64,000 nt of DNA from Mucilaginibacter sp. SMC90 (GCF_022811725.1 NZ_CP094527.1:2914001-2978000), one strand, 5' to 3'; positions 9,001 through 17,059 are shown, numbered from the stretch's first letter. The notes: generated by a model from the letters alone, not told the origin. Numbers and translations: made by a program.

Positions 9001-11923
9001 CCAGGTGATGTTTACGCTTCAGAATACGCCCGAAATACCTGAGTTGAAACTGGCGGGTGTAACACTAAGCGCAGAAACTGCCGAAGACACGACATCTAAA
9101 TTTGATATCAGCTTAAACCTGGTAGAAACGGCAGATGGTTTGGTTGGAGGGCTTACCTATAACACCGATCTCTTTAAAGCCCAAACAATGGCGCGCATGA
9201 TCGGTCATTTTACGGCTATCCTGCAGGCTGTTGTGAAAACTCCAACAGAAGTTGTAGGGCGCATAAATTTACTGAGTGCGGTCGAAGAAGAAGAGCAGTT
9301 AAAGATCTTCAATGCAACAGATGCTGATTATCCTACAGATAAAAGCCTTCTGGATATTTTTGAGCAGCAGGTAGCTCAAACGCCTGACGCCGTTGCTGTG
9401 ACCTTTGAAGAAGAAGTAATAACTTATAAGCAACTTAACGATAAGGCAACAAGCCTGGCAAAATACCTGCAGGCCAATGGTGTAAAAAACGAAAGCATAA
9501 TACCGGTATGTACCGAACGCAGTATCGAAATGATAATTGGCATACTGGGCGTTATGAAAACCGGTGGTGTGTATGTGCCTCTTGATCCGGAGTATCCGCA
9601 AGATCGAATAGATTATATGCTGAAGGATACGGAAGCAAGGCTTGTTGTTAGCAGCAGTACCTGCAGCAGCAAATTTGCTAAAGCAAATATTCAGGTAGTT
9701 GAACTTGATAAGCATTGGGCCGCAATTGAAGGGCACAATAAAGCAGCACTGAACATATCGGTTAATGCAGAGCAACTTGCTTATATTATTTACACATCCG
9801 GTTCTACAGGCAGGCCAAAAGGGGTAATGGTTGAACACCGGAGTGTAGTTAATCTTGTATTGGCTTATAAACGCGATTTGAACCTGCAGCCAGGTACCCG
9901 GTTCCTTCAATTCGCTTCTTTCGGTTTTGATGCCTCATGTGTTGAAATATTCAGCACACTCCTAACCGGCGGTTGTTTGGTAATGTGCACTAAGGAATCG
10001 CTTCTATCTACCGATGGGTTTGAGCAGCTTTTAACAAGGCAGCGGGTTGAGATAGCCATATTGCCGCCTGCGTTTCAGCCCTTTATCGAAAATATGCCCG
10101 ATACATTAAAAATTGTTTTGTCGGCCGGCGAAGCATTAAATGAAGCAGCCGGTAAGCACCTGCAATCAAAGGGGATAATATTGGTTAATGGATATGGGCC
10201 AACCGAATCAACGGTATGTGCATCACAAACGCATAATCCTATAAGGCCGGATGGGATCGTAACTATTGGTAAACCCATAGATAACGTAAAGATTTATATC
10301 CTGAATAAAGAAAATCAATTAAGCCCGGTAGGGGTAACCGGAGAGATTTGCGTGGGTGGGATCCAGGTGGCCCGGGGATATTTGAACCAGCCAGGGTTAA
10401 CAAATGAAAAATTTATAAAAGACCCATTCTCTAAAGATCCGGGTGCCCGCCTGTATCGTACCGGTGATTTAGGGCGCTGGCTGCCTGATGGCGATATTGA
10501 GTATCTTGGCAGGATGGATGACCAGGTTAAAATCCGCGGTTATCGTATCGAATTAGGAGAGATCGAAAATGTGTTGCTGCAAAGTGGATTGGTATCGCAG
10601 GCAATTATATTAGCAAAGCCCGATGTTAACGGTATAAATAGCTTAATTTCCTATGTAACAACCGAAGGGGCTTATGACAGGCAAGCGCTGGTATCTTACC
10701 TTTCAGCTCATCTTCCTGAATATATGGTTCCCAAACTATGGGTGTTGCTTGATAAATTTCCGGTAACAACACATGGTAAAATCAATAAGCGTGCATTGCC
10801 TGATGTTGATACGGCAGAACAGTTAAACTACAACTATATAGCGCCGCGTAATAAAACAGAGGAAGGGCTGGCAGCAATATGGCAACGGCTTTTAGGGATT
10901 GACAGGGTTAGCATACACGATAACTTTTTTGAATTGGGAGGCCATTCCATATTAGCTATGAGGCTTATTGCGGCCGTTAAAAAAGAGATGGCAATCAACA
11001 TCACCATTCGTGATTTGTTTATTTACCCAACCATTGCCAAACTTTACCGCCGGTCACAAAATCAAAATGTTGATTTTACGCAATCACTCATCCCAATAAA
11101 AACTACAGGTAATAAAATACCGCTTTATATTGTTTGCGGAGCAGGTGGCACGGCATTTAAATTTAAGGAATTTGTAAAACTGCTTGATCCTGAGCAGCCT
11201 GTGTATGGATTGCAGCAACCACTGCATATTAGTGATCCGGCTGATTTTCCGGGTACTATTGAGGGTATTGCTGAAAGGTACGTTGCAGAAATGCTGTTGG
11301 ATAACCCTTATGGGCCTTATGCGCTTGCAGGTCATTGCCTTGGGGGGATGATAGCCGTTGAAATGGCCAGCCAGCTACAGGCAATGGGCAAAAAGATTTC
11401 GATGCTTGCCATGTTCGATGCTGAAGCAAAACCATTAAAAGATGTTGTTACCATTCAGAAAAATAATAGTTTCCCATCCTTAATGAGAAGATCGGTTGAG
11501 GTCATATCTACCAAGGTTAAATTTGAGTTGTTCCTGTTAATGAAGCACCCTAAACAGGCCGTAATGTATAAAGCAAGAAAAATAGGTCCGCTGTTTAGCA
11601 ATGCCGAATCAAAACTGGCAAATGTTGATCAGGATATTTTTGACAAAATTACCCTGCAGATAAAAACAGCTGCAGATAATTACAAAATAAAGCCCTACAA
11701 CGGCGAGATAGTTTTGTTTAACGCTACGCAGCAGTACTATTTTATTGACCGTGTTAACAAGATCATTTATAAAGAACTGGAAGTTAATTCTGAAAATAAG
11801 CATGCCTGGAAAAATTATGCTCAATCTGTTAAGGTACACGAGGTTAAAGGAGAGCATTCAACAATTTTTGATGAGCAAAATGCAAGAGAGTTTTCTGAAA
11901 TATTACAACATTATTTAAGCTAA
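2..11923 (+). CDS. Non-ribosomal peptide synthetase, 3' part (A-PCP-C-A-PCP-C-A-PCP-C-A-PCP-TE)
   Basis: Multimodular peptide synthetase cut by the window edge: the frame is open from base 2, and the first residues already lie inside an adenylation domain, so the true start is upstream. Numbering from the TTG at 17, the approximate order is A1 1-470, PCP1 (Ser506), C1 560-990 (HHIVADG at 688), A2 1010-1510, PCP2 (Ser1550), C2 1605-2020 (HHIASDA at 1730), A3 2050-2550, PCP3 (Ser2593), C3 2650-3090 (HHIASDG at 2779), A4 3100-3600, PCP4 (Ser3644), thioesterase 3710-3968. All four A domains keep YTSGSTG, YGPTE and an NGK/AGK/HGK lysine motif. Eight-residue pocket codes read by eye with the invariant Lys are DVWHLSLIDK (the known Ser code), DTESIGSVCK (resembles Lys-type codes), DLTKVGHIGK (the known Asp code) and DAVILAGVCK (unassigned). 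No epimerase or methyltransferase domain is visible. The thioesterase motif is GHCLGG with Cys3774 where Ser is usual. An exporter gene follows after 14 bp. Confidence 0.97.
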   Translation, partial: RRSNQLARYLQLHGVTKETLVPICLERSFEMLIGILGILKAGAAYIPVDPEYPVERIAYMLDDSAAKIVLSSAAGISKLQENTLQVIELDKDWESISSQDHSNLDTVITTDQLAYVIYTSGSTGKPKGAMNEHGGVVNRLTWTQSYFGLTAADTILQKNTFSFDVSVWELLWPVLTGAKLVFAKPGAQGDSLYLKSIIESQNVTLLHFVPSMLSVFLLDIEKGDCPELKHVLCSGEALTTAQVKLFRNKLPHVALHNLYGPTEAAIDVTYWSDLEKDPNINIVPIGKPVWNTQIHIRDKSGELSPIGVPGEICIGGVQVARGYLNQPALTKEKFITDPYREGPNARLYRTGDQGRWLADGNIEYLGRIDDQVKIRGYRIELGEIEQVLQQHENVRQTVVLAKADKQGTKRLSAYVVMEEAVYDKQKLQDYLSERLPEYMVPRLWVRLDSLPLTPNGKTDKKALPEAEAGHEETYTAPETGTEKQLAKIWEELLGVEQVGTGDNFFELGGHSLLAMRVISQVRRELNKELKIRDLFVYPTIAELSKQLEVEESTTEGTIQRAEPRPEYIPLSYSQERLWFIDRLEGSIPYHISAVLKLQGNVNTTALEKALKTVAERHEILRTVIREHEGQGYQYIKANNWSLKQSHLNDSEAGLQDYIAKETVRPFDLSQDDMLRAELIVTGQDEYVLLLMLHHIVADGWSMPVLVSEFSQLYNDYNNNKIPELKAPEIQYADYAIWQRAYLNGEKLQSKLAYWQDKLAGTAMLELPADHARGALQSNAGAIYEFTIGKEQAARLQKISLERGATLYMTLLSVFKVLLYRYSGQEDICVGTPVANRDREETAGLIGFFVNTLALRTILNGEETFTELLSKVKQTTLEAYGHQEVPFEKVVEAVVKERDLNRGPLFQVMFALQNTGAVPMLELGDIKITSEKPGDQSSKYDLSYNAEETKDGIHIVAEYNTDLYEAETIARMAGHYEELIKAVTEAPATQISKLQLLSIADEQQLQQFNETTAEYPKTENIISLFEAQAKATPESTALVFEGETVSYNALNEQANKIAHYLQEQGVTKETPIAICIERGINMIAGILGILKAGAAYVPVDIDYPKDRISYILEDTKATIILSSSTGKTSLTDTNTQVIELDNNREISNQSSDNLDIIIEPNQLAYIMYTSGSTGKPKGVMVEHQNIINYTLGFANYFGITAADTVLQQSSVSFDTMCEEVYPALISGAKVVMVKEGGKDVDDIIRLISKESITILSATPTVIAYLNKEAGNNNVDTKKLRYIISGGELLQPGFIDNLYPTVTVVNSYGPTEGTVCATYYTIGDINKAALIGKPVSNTQIYIRSASGELSPVGVPGEICIGGVQVARGYLNQPELTKEKFIADAYNEEPNAKLYRTGDQGRWLADGNIEYLGRIDDQVKIRGYRIEPGEIEQVLLQHENVRQAVVLAKADKQGTKRLTAYVVMDETAYEKQELQNYLGERLPEYMVPRLWVNLQSLPLTPNGKTDKRALPEAETSHEETYTAPQTTTEKQLAKIWEELLGVEKVGTKDNFFELGGHSLLAMRVISQVRKELNKELKIRDLFMYPVIADLAKQLEGEDSAAADSTIKSITPRPEYIPLSYSQERLWFIDRLEGSVQYHIPGVLKLKGDLDAVSLERAIREVVDRHEVLRTVIREHDGRSYQFVKPAGQWKLLQTSSANLKPHIAGLIEKPFDLSADDMLRAELIQTGDNSYVLVMVIHHIASDAWSLPIIVDEIATLYSAYSNGNQLRLPEPVLQFADYALWQRDNLLEEKLEEKLQYWKSKLQDVPALQLPADYIRPTGNSSRGATLTFNIDQQLSNNLQLLSQEHGVTLYMTLLSAFNVLMYRYSGQDDICVGTSIAGRPNPELERLIGFFVNTLALRNQVKSDEPFTKLLAQVKQTTLEAYEHQEVPFEKVVEAVVKERTAGLSPLFQVMLVLGNTPTVPELKLSGLQFDGYDYEQSAVKFDLTFFVSESPDGLQCAVQYKTDVFSAVRIETMVEHFCTLLASAVAEPAMQVGKLQMLSQLQKESLLSLGQSVCLYPTEQTIADIFEAVVLKASVTNAITFEGQSISFDELNKRSNRLARHLQRYGVGADTLVPLYIERGISMIVGIMGILKSGGAYVPVDTDYPAERINFILEDTNAKIAVSSPKFAENLSDISEWLKVVELDEQNWELAAEPETDIVRYILPDNLAYVIYTSGSTGKPKGVKITQRNIIDYVYGLHDRINIGNCKTFGLMSTIATDLGNTVLFSSLLFGRTLHVFSKETLSHIEALHTYFDEHRIDCIKIVPSHWKALSADEPLVPARMLVFGGESLSAEIVSKIRQYSDCRIINHYGPTETTIGKLLYEVTDTNHTIIPIGRPFSNTQAYVLNKDLQLCPVGVPGQLLIGGVGLSAGYQGNMELTQEKFITNPYSNADTLMYQTGDAVQYNAEGNIVYLGRVDDQVKIRGYRVEPGEISRILEQSKLVSQAVVMARRDKQGSNQLVGYVIASGAFDRPAIVNWLKEQLPEYMVPAHLIELKEIPLTAAGKINRKLLPDPETEVSAKSNDAPVSEAELKLTTIWQDILEIDSIGVHDDFFELGGHSLLAVRLISAVRKAFMVELPISDVFDFPTVSKLSSRLNISKPGKEIMSIGAQLRPQHIPLSFSQERMWFIDRLEGSVQYHVPAVLRLTGKLNIMALTNAFREIVNRHEVLRTVIREHEGRGYQYIKPGGDWLLGQISREEIENSGINLQDYIQRQINKPFNLSQDDMLRAELIQTDGDVYILVLTMHHIASDGWSTSILVHELSVLYNAFATVGADAENQALAALPIQYADYAIWQRNHLQGNLLEQKLNYWKDKLEGVSAIQLPTDYRRPAIRSNQGLTEAIFINKELVDGLNALSRKQGTTLYMTLLSAFMVLLYRYSGQQDISVGTPVSGRSYQEIEGLIGFFINTLVLRNNVQGTEAFTKLLEQVKNTTLEAYNHQEVPFEKVVEAVVKERDMSHSPLFQVMFTLQNTPEIPELKLAGVTLSAETAEDTTSKFDISLNLVETADGLVGGLTYNTDLFKAQTMARMIGHFTAILQAVVKTPTEVVGRINLLSAVEEEEQLKIFNATDADYPTDKSLLDIFEQQVAQTPDAVAVTFEEEVITYKQLNDKATSLAKYLQANGVKNESIIPVCTERSIEMIIGILGVMKTGGVYVPLDPEYPQDRIDYMLKDTEARLVVSSSTCSSKFAKANIQVVELDKHWAAIEGHNKAALNISVNAEQLAYIIYTSGSTGRPKGVMVEHRSVVNLVLAYKRDLNLQPGTRFLQFASFGFDASCVEIFSTLLTGGCLVMCTKESLLSTDGFEQLLTRQRVEIAILPPAFQPFIENMPDTLKIVLSAGEALNEAAGKHLQSKGIILVNGYGPTESTVCASQTHNPIRPDGIVTIGKPIDNVKIYILNKENQLSPVGVTGEICVGGIQVARGYLNQPGLTNEKFIKDPFSKDPGARLYRTGDLGRWLPDGDIEYLGRMDDQVKIRGYRIELGEIENVLLQSGLVSQAIILAKPDVNGINSLISYVTTEGAYDRQALVSYLSAHLPEYMVPKLWVLLDKFPVTTHGKINKRALPDVDTAEQLNYNYIAPRNKTEEGLAAIWQRLLGIDRVSIHDNFFELGGHSILAMRLIAAVKKEMAINITIRDLFIYPTIAKLYRRSQNQNVDFTQSLIPIKTTGNKIPLYIVCGAGGTAFKFKEFVKLLDPEQPVYGLQQPLHISDPADFPGTIEGIAERYVAEMLLDNPYGPYALAGHCLGGMIAVEMASQLQAMGKKISMLAMFDAEAKPLKDVVTIQKNNSFPSLMRRSVEVISTKVKFELFLLMKHPKQAVMYKARKIGPLFSNAESKLANVDQDIFDKITLQIKTAADNYKIKPYNGEIVLFNATQQYYFIDRVNKIIYKELEVNSENKHAWKNYAQSVKVHEVKGEHSTIFDEQNAREFSEILQHYLS

Positions 11924-11937
11924 TAGGCCGCAAAAGC

Positions 11938-13740
11938 ATGGGATTAACAATTAAGGACAGACTGGCATCATACCGTAATCTTCCAAAATTTTTTTGCCTG
12001 GTTTGGAAAGTTAGCCCCCGGCTAACTCTCAGTAATATTCTGATCAGGGTTTTACAGGCAATTATTCCACTGGGTTTGCTCAACGTGGGTAAGTATATAA
12101 TTGATGAAGCTATTGCTATAACTCACAATAGGAATTTGCCATATGATCATTTATGGAAATTAATTGCCGTTGAGTTTATCTTCATCTTGTTATTAATTAT
12201 ACTCGGAAAAGTTACCTCATTAATTGATGAGCTTTTAGGCGAGCGCCTAACTAACGATACCACTAACATGATTATGCAGCATGCTGCAAAACTGGATTTG
12301 GTACAGTTTGAAAATTCGCAATTTTACGATAAACTGGAAAGGGCCAGGCAGCAAACCACAGGTCGTGCAATTTTGCTTACGCATGTATTTAGCCAGGTGC
12401 AGGATTTGATCACTATTACCTCATATGTTGTGGTGTTGGTAGCCTTTAATCCCTGGGTTATTGTAATCCTTTTATCAGTTACACTGCCTTCAATGCTTGG
12501 CGAGTTTTATTTCAACAACAAAAACTATGCACTGCTGCGCAGCCAAACCCAAGCCCGGCGCGAGCTTGATTACTTAAGCCTGGTAGCAAGCAGTGATGTT
12601 GCGGCAAAAGAAGTGCGGTTGTTTGATTTGTCCGGGTTTTTTATCAATAAGTTCAAAAATATCTCACATAGCCTTTACGAGGCTAAACGCAAGTTTGGCG
12701 TTAAGCGGTTGGTTATAAGCTCTCTTATAAGTATCCCGGGGGTAGTAGGATTTTACCTTGTGTTTTTTTTCATTGTGCAACGGGTACTGCAGGGGAGTTT
12801 AACAATTGGTGGGTTAACACTTTTGCTGGGTACGATAAGACAATTGGGCGGTTTAATGCAAAACAGTGCCAGACGGTTCAATGCCGTTGCGCAGGGGGCT
12901 ATTTACCTTACCGATTTTTTTGATTTCTTTAAAATTATGCCCGCTATTACGGTACCTGATAGCCCGCGGCCGTTTCCTGACCCCATTGTTTTAGGCTTTA
13001 CTTTTGAAAATGTTGGGTTTAAGTATGGCAATTCTGATAAATGGGCTAACAGGCATTTAAATTTCACCCTTCGTCCCGGCGAAAAGCTTGCGCTGGTGGG
13101 CGAAAATGGCGCAGGTAAAACCACGCTGGTAAAATTGCTGGTAAGACTGTATGACCCAACCGAGGGCCGTATAACGCTTGATGGTCATGATTTAAAGGAA
13201 TATAATATAGAGGACATCAGGAGGCAAATGGGTATTATTTTCCAGGATTTTATTAAATATCAAATGCCTGCGTCAGTAAACATAGCCGTAGGTGATATAG
13301 CTGCGGTAGGCGAAGAAAACCTTATAGTTGATGCTGCTAAGCAAAGCCTCGCACACCCGATAATTGACAGGATGCCTGGTAAATATCAGCAAATGCTGGG
13401 CACCCATTTTGATACGGGCGTTGAGCTATCGGGTGGGGAGTGGCAAAAAGTAGCACTGGCCAGGGCTTACATGCGTAATGCGCAAATTGTGATTTTGGAT
13501 GAACCAACAGCTGCTTTAGATGCCCGGTCGGAATATGAAGTTTTTAAACGCTTTTCTGACATTACCCAAAAGAAGACTGCTGTACTCATCTCTCACCGTT
13601 TTTCAACCGTGCGCATGGCCGATAGGATCATCGTATTGGATAAAGGCGAGATCCTGGAAATAGGAAGCCATGAGGAACTTTTGCAAAGAGGCGACCGCTA
13701 CGCCGAGTTGTTTGAATTGCAGGCCGCCGGGTATAAATAA
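11938..13740 (+). CDS. ABC exporter, fused membrane and ATPase domains
   Basis: A 600-residue half-transporter of the ABC exporter type: an N-terminal membrane domain (about 1-320, several hydrophobic segments) fused to a nucleotide-binding domain. The Walker A motif GENGAGKTT lies near residue 388, the signature LSGGE near 496 and Walker B ILDEP near 518, followed by a switch histidine in LISHR. Half-transporters of this kind work as homodimers in the inner membrane. It starts 14 bp after the peptide synthetase stop, so co-transcription is likely. From that position the inferred job is export of the synthetase product; a lipid-linked or saccharide substrate is possible because glycosyltransferases follow. 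ABC exporter identity is sure; the substrate is inference. Confidence 0.93.
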   Translation: MGLTIKDRLASYRNLPKFFCLVWKVSPRLTLSNILIRVLQAIIPLGLLNVGKYIIDEAIAITHNRNLPYDHLWKLIAVEFIFILLLIILGKVTSLIDELLGERLTNDTTNMIMQHAAKLDLVQFENSQFYDKLERARQQTTGRAILLTHVFSQVQDLITITSYVVVLVAFNPWVIVILLSVTLPSMLGEFYFNNKNYALLRSQTQARRELDYLSLVASSDVAAKEVRLFDLSGFFINKFKNISHSLYEAKRKFGVKRLVISSLISIPGVVGFYLVFFFIVQRVLQGSLTIGGLTLLLGTIRQLGGLMQNSARRFNAVAQGAIYLTDFFDFFKIMPAITVPDSPRPFPDPIVLGFTFENVGFKYGNSDKWANRHLNFTLRPGEKLALVGENGAGKTTLVKLLVRLYDPTEGRITLDGHDLKEYNIEDIRRQMGIIFQDFIKYQMPASVNIAVGDIAAVGEENLIVDAAKQSLAHPIIDRMPGKYQQMLGTHFDTGVELSGGEWQKVALARAYMRNAQIVILDEPTAALDARSEYEVFKRFSDITQKKTAVLISHRFSTVRMADRIIVLDKGEILEIGSHEELLQRGDRYAELFELQAAGYK

Positions 13741-13806
13741 AATCTATTTGCCAAAACCTTACATCAATAAAGACATTTACCTAATAAATAACATAATATT
13801 CGCAAG

Positions 13807-14649
13807 ATGGAATTAACCTCATCAACCGTAGTTACTGCAATAATTTTAACTAAAAACGAAGAGCCTAATCTTAAACGGGTACTTGACAGGCTAACCTGGC
13901 TTCAAAGAGTTGTTATCCTGGATAGCTTTAGTACCGATGCTACGCTGGATATTGCCAATTCCTATCCCAATGTTGAAGTTTTTCAGCGAAAGTTTGATAC
14001 TCACGGCAACCAGTGGAATTATGGACTTTCATTACTCAAAAGCAAATGGGCATTAACACTTGATGCCGACTATGTGCTTACACCTGAATTTATAGAAGAA
14101 ACCAAAAGCATAGTTGCAAATCCTCAAGATATCGCTTATGAAACAACCTTTAAGTTTTTAGTTTTTGGAAGAAAGCTTTTTGCAGATAATACAACGCCAC
14201 GCCCTGTATTATTTGATATAGATAAATGTATGTATTACGATGACGGGCATACACAGCGTTTAAAAATTAACGGTACAACGGGCAGATACAAATCCTATAT
14301 TTTACATGACGACAGGAAATCTCTTTCAAGGTGGCTGAGTAATCAGGATGGCTATGCTATAAAGGAAAGCAAGAAACTGGTTAATGAACCTGCATCAGAA
14401 ATGCCTTTGAGCGGAAAAATCCGAAAAACTAAGGTACTTGCACCTTTTTTAGTTTTTTTTCATTGCCTGTTTGTTAAAAGATTGATCTTCAATGGCTGGG
14501 AAGGCTGGCATTATACTCTTCAAAGAACAATGGTAGAGATATTGCTTGCTATAAGGCTGATTGAAGATGAAAAGCTCGCCGAAAAGCCCGGGCCTGCACC
14601 AACTTTAACCATCGTTAAGGACGATTTAAAATCAAACCTGGTTAAGTGA
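13807..14649 (+). CDS. Family 2 glycosyltransferase
   Basis: A 280-residue protein with a GT-A fold N-terminus: TAIILTKNEE near residue 9, a nucleotide-binding VILDSFSTD segment, and LTLDADYVLTPE carrying the DxD metal-binding motif near residue 94. It resembles the short cytoplasmic GT2 enzymes related to WaaE/KdtX that add sugars to lipopolysaccharide or exopolysaccharide precursors. The C-terminal third is basic with a hydrophobic stretch (LAPFLVFFHCLF) that may associate with the membrane. It starts 66 bp after the exporter gene and 46 bp ahead of a GT4 enzyme, so it is probably part of the same unit. Donor and acceptor cannot be told from sequence. Association with the peptide product is only positional. 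Confidence 0.85.
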   Translation: MELTSSTVVTAIILTKNEEPNLKRVLDRLTWLQRVVILDSFSTDATLDIANSYPNVEVFQRKFDTHGNQWNYGLSLLKSKWALTLDADYVLTPEFIEETKSIVANPQDIAYETTFKFLVFGRKLFADNTTPRPVLFDIDKCMYYDDGHTQRLKINGTTGRYKSYILHDDRKSLSRWLSNQDGYAIKESKKLVNEPASEMPLSGKIRKTKVLAPFLVFFHCLFVKRLIFNGWEGWHYTLQRTMVEILLAIRLIEDEKLAEKPGPAPTLTIVKDDLKSNLVK

Positions 14650-14695
14650 ACTGTCAACAGCGCATATTTGCGTTTCTTTATACCTAATACTACTT

Positions 14696-15817
14696 ATGAA
14701 AATACTGCACATTATACCTGCTTATAAACCTGCTTATGGGTACGGAGGCCCAACCGAATCTGTATCACGTTTGTGCGAGGGATTAGCGGCTAACGGGCAT
14801 GATGTTGACGTTTATACCACAACAGCTAACGGTAAAACTGAATTGGATGTAATACCCGGGGCCATGACAAAGGTAGAGGGGGTTAATGTAACTTATTTTA
14901 AACGTATCACCGGCGATCATACCCATGTTAGTCCGGCTTTATGGCGCAGGCTTGTTAAAACTGCTAACCATTATGATGTGATCCATATCCATTCATGGTG
15001 GAGTATTTTAAGTGTAGTAGCAGCACGTATTGCCTTGTTCAGCAAAACCAAAGTGATTTTGGCCCCCCGCGGCATGTTAAGTGAATATGTGTTTGATACC
15101 GGGAACAGCGGCTATAAGAAATTGATCCATAAGCTTGGTGGTCGCGGAATTTTAAAAAAATGTGTGCTTCACGCTACCGCCCAGTCTGAATATATTGAAT
15201 GCCGGAAGTTGATACCGGGATGGGAAGGATTTGTTTTGCCCAATATTTTGTCATTACCCGATATTGAAATAAAGGAAACCGATAACGAATGTTTTACGGT
15301 TATTTTCATGTCGCGTATTCACCATAAAAAAGGGATCGAGAAGCTATTTGCAGCTATAAATGAGCTTTCTTTTAACCTGAAGCTCGTTATAGCCGGTGAT
15401 GGTGATGAAGCATACGTGAAGCAGTTGAAACAACTTGCAGATGAATTGAATATAGCTTCAAAAGTTGATTGGATAGGTTGGGTAAACCGTCAGGAGAAAT
15501 TTGAACGGCTTAACCAGTCAGATCTGTTTATTCTCACATCTTTAAATGAAAACTTTGCAAACGTTGTGGTTGAATCGTTGCATATGGGCACGGCAGTTCT
15601 CATCTCCGAAAATGTTGGGCTTTCTGATTTTGTTATCGAAAATAACCTTGGCTGGATCTGTACATTAGATACCGATAGTATTGTTGAAAAACTTAATGAA
15701 GCCTACCTTGGGAAACAAAAATTAGATTATATCCGCAAACACGGTCGTGAAATCATTAAAACAACATTTCACGAGCAGGTGCTCATTACAAAGTACTACG
15801 AAGAATATTTAAAATAG
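14696..15817 (+). CDS. Family 4 (group 1) glycosyltransferase
   Basis: A 373-residue retaining glycosyltransferase of the GT-B type. The N-terminus (MKILHIIPAYKPAYGYGG) is a typical acceptor-side Rossmann start with a Gly-rich loop, and residues around 200-300 form the donor-binding half: a FMSRIHHKKGIEKL segment followed by a LVIAGDGD loop. The E-x7-E region appears as LNENFANVVVESLHMG, a hallmark of GT4. Length fits the family. The gene lies 46 bp downstream of the GT2 gene and precedes a 258-bp gap before the nucleotide-sugar genes. Enzymes of this kind build polysaccharide repeat units; sugar specificity is not predictable. Role in a polysaccharide or in peptide glycosylation remains open. 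Confidence 0.88.
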   Translation: MKILHIIPAYKPAYGYGGPTESVSRLCEGLAANGHDVDVYTTTANGKTELDVIPGAMTKVEGVNVTYFKRITGDHTHVSPALWRRLVKTANHYDVIHIHSWWSILSVVAARIALFSKTKVILAPRGMLSEYVFDTGNSGYKKLIHKLGGRGILKKCVLHATAQSEYIECRKLIPGWEGFVLPNILSLPDIEIKETDNECFTVIFMSRIHHKKGIEKLFAAINELSFNLKLVIAGDGDEAYVKQLKQLADELNIASKVDWIGWVNRQEKFERLNQSDLFILTSLNENFANVVVESLHMGTAVLISENVGLSDFVIENNLGWICTLDTDSIVEKLNEAYLGKQKLDYIRKHGREIIKTTFHEQVLITKYYEEYLK

Positions 15818-16075
15818 CCCATTTTTTCTTTTAACGCATTTACCGTTCCAGGTAATTATCACCATACCCCAGCTTTGGTGGAGCTATAATCTTGTATCTG
15901 TTAAAAAACTAACATTAAAATTTATAAAACTAAACCTCACTTATCCTGGCCGCAGGCATGGCCAGTTGTTACGGTAAAATTATAACCTTATGTTTTAGTA
16001 AAGTAATGTTAATTAAGATACAGATAAGCTACCATAAATTATAACAGTATAAGCCGTAAAACAACAATTAAAAAT
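15818..16075. other. Intergenic stretch between GT4 and SDR genes
   Basis: A 258-bp AT-rich gap. The only structure I see is a short hairpin (CTGGCC at 15946 with GGCCAG at 15960). No open frame with coding character and no clear terminator T-tract. It probably holds the promoter of the following sugar-nucleotide gene, but I could not place one with confidence. Confidence 0.4.
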
Positions 16076-17059
16076 ATGACAGAAAGAAAAAGGATCCTGA
16101 TCACAGGGGCAGCCGGCTTTTTAGGCTCGCATTTGTGCGACAGGTTTATTAAGGAAGGTTACCATGTAATAGGTATGGATAACCTGATAACAGGCGACCT
16201 GCGAAATATCGAGCATTTGTTCAAACTGGAAAACTTTGAGTTTTATAACCATGATGTATCCACGTTTGTGTACGTACCGGGCGATTTGCATTACATCCTG
16301 CACTTTGCCTCGCCGGCAAGCCCGATAGATTATTTGAAAATCCCGATCCAAACATTAAAAGTAGGTTCACTGGGTACACATAACCTGCTTGGCCTTGCCC
16401 GCAACAAAAAAGCAAGGATGCTGATCGCCTCAACTTCAGAAGTATATGGCGACCCGAACATCAGCCCTCAGCCTGAAGAGTATTGGGGTAATGTAAACCC
16501 GGTAGGCCCGAGAGGGGTATACGATGAAGCCAAAAGGTTTCAGGAAGCTATCACCATGGCATATCATACTTTTCACGGGGTAGAAACAAGGATAGTAAGG
16601 ATCTTTAACACTTACGGGCCAAGGATGCGCCTGAATGACGGCAGGGTATTGCCGGCCTTTATCGGTCAGGCACTAAGGGGCGAACCGCTGACCATGTTTG
16701 GAGATGGCTCACAAACCAGGTCGTTTTGTTATGTAGATGATTTGATAGAAGGTATTTACAGGCTGCTGCTGAGCGATTATGCCCAGCCGGTAAACATCGG
16801 TAACCCTGACGAGATCACGATCAAACAATTTGGAGAGGAGATCATCAAGCTTACAGGTACCGATCAACAGCTGATCAGCCTGCCTTTACCTACAGATGAT
16901 CCTAAACAGCGTCGTCCGGATATCACCAAGGCCAGGTCTATATTGGGCTGGGAGCCAAAGGTATCCAGGAGTGAAGGTTTGAAGATCACTTTAGAATACT
17001 TCAAATCACTACCCGAACAGGAAATACATCACAAAGATTTTGCTTATTATAACAAATAA
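16076..17059 (+). CDS. UDP-glucuronate decarboxylase-like NAD-dependent epimerase/dehydratase
   Basis: A 327-residue extended short-chain dehydrogenase. The NAD-binding GAAGFLGSH motif is at residues 10-18; a catalytic Thr/Ser segment ASTSEVYGD precedes the YDEAK (Tyr-x3-Lys) motif near residue 149. The run [18 protein letters not shown] and the end pattern RRPDITKA are typical of UDP-xylose synthase (UXS), which oxidises and decarboxylates UDP-glucuronate to UDP-xylose in the cytoplasm. Length matches the compact bacterial UXS without the ArnA formyltransferase part. It sits between glycosyltransferases and gmd, which supports sugar-donor supply. A dTDP-glucose dehydratase or another 4-epimerase is a less likely alternative. 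Confidence 0.85.
   Translation: MTERKRILITGAAGFLGSHLCDRFIKEGYHVIGMDNLITGDLRNIEHLFKLENFEFYNHDVSTFVYVPGDLHYILHFASPASPIDYLKIPIQTLKVGSLGTHNLLGLARNKKARMLIASTSEVYGDPNISPQPEEYWGNVNPVGPRGVYDEAKRFQEAITMAYHTFHGVETRIVRIFNTYGPRMRLNDGRVLPAFIGQALRGEPLTMFGDGSQTRSFCYVDDLIEGIYRLLLSDYAQPVNIGNPDEITIKQFGEEIIKLTGTDQQLISLPLPTDDPKQRRPDITKARSILGWEPKVSRSEGLKITLEYFKSLPEQEIHHKDFAYYNK

Noticed and set aside
9299..9910. A 203-residue minus-strand frame inside the NRPS gene
   Set aside because: It lies fully inside a well-supported synthetase domain, has low-complexity Cys/Tyr/Ile-rich composition and no family marks; it is an antisense shadow.
11084..12083. Antisense frames across the TE/exporter junction
   Set aside because: Short frames over clear coding sequence on the other strand; no promoter or homology.
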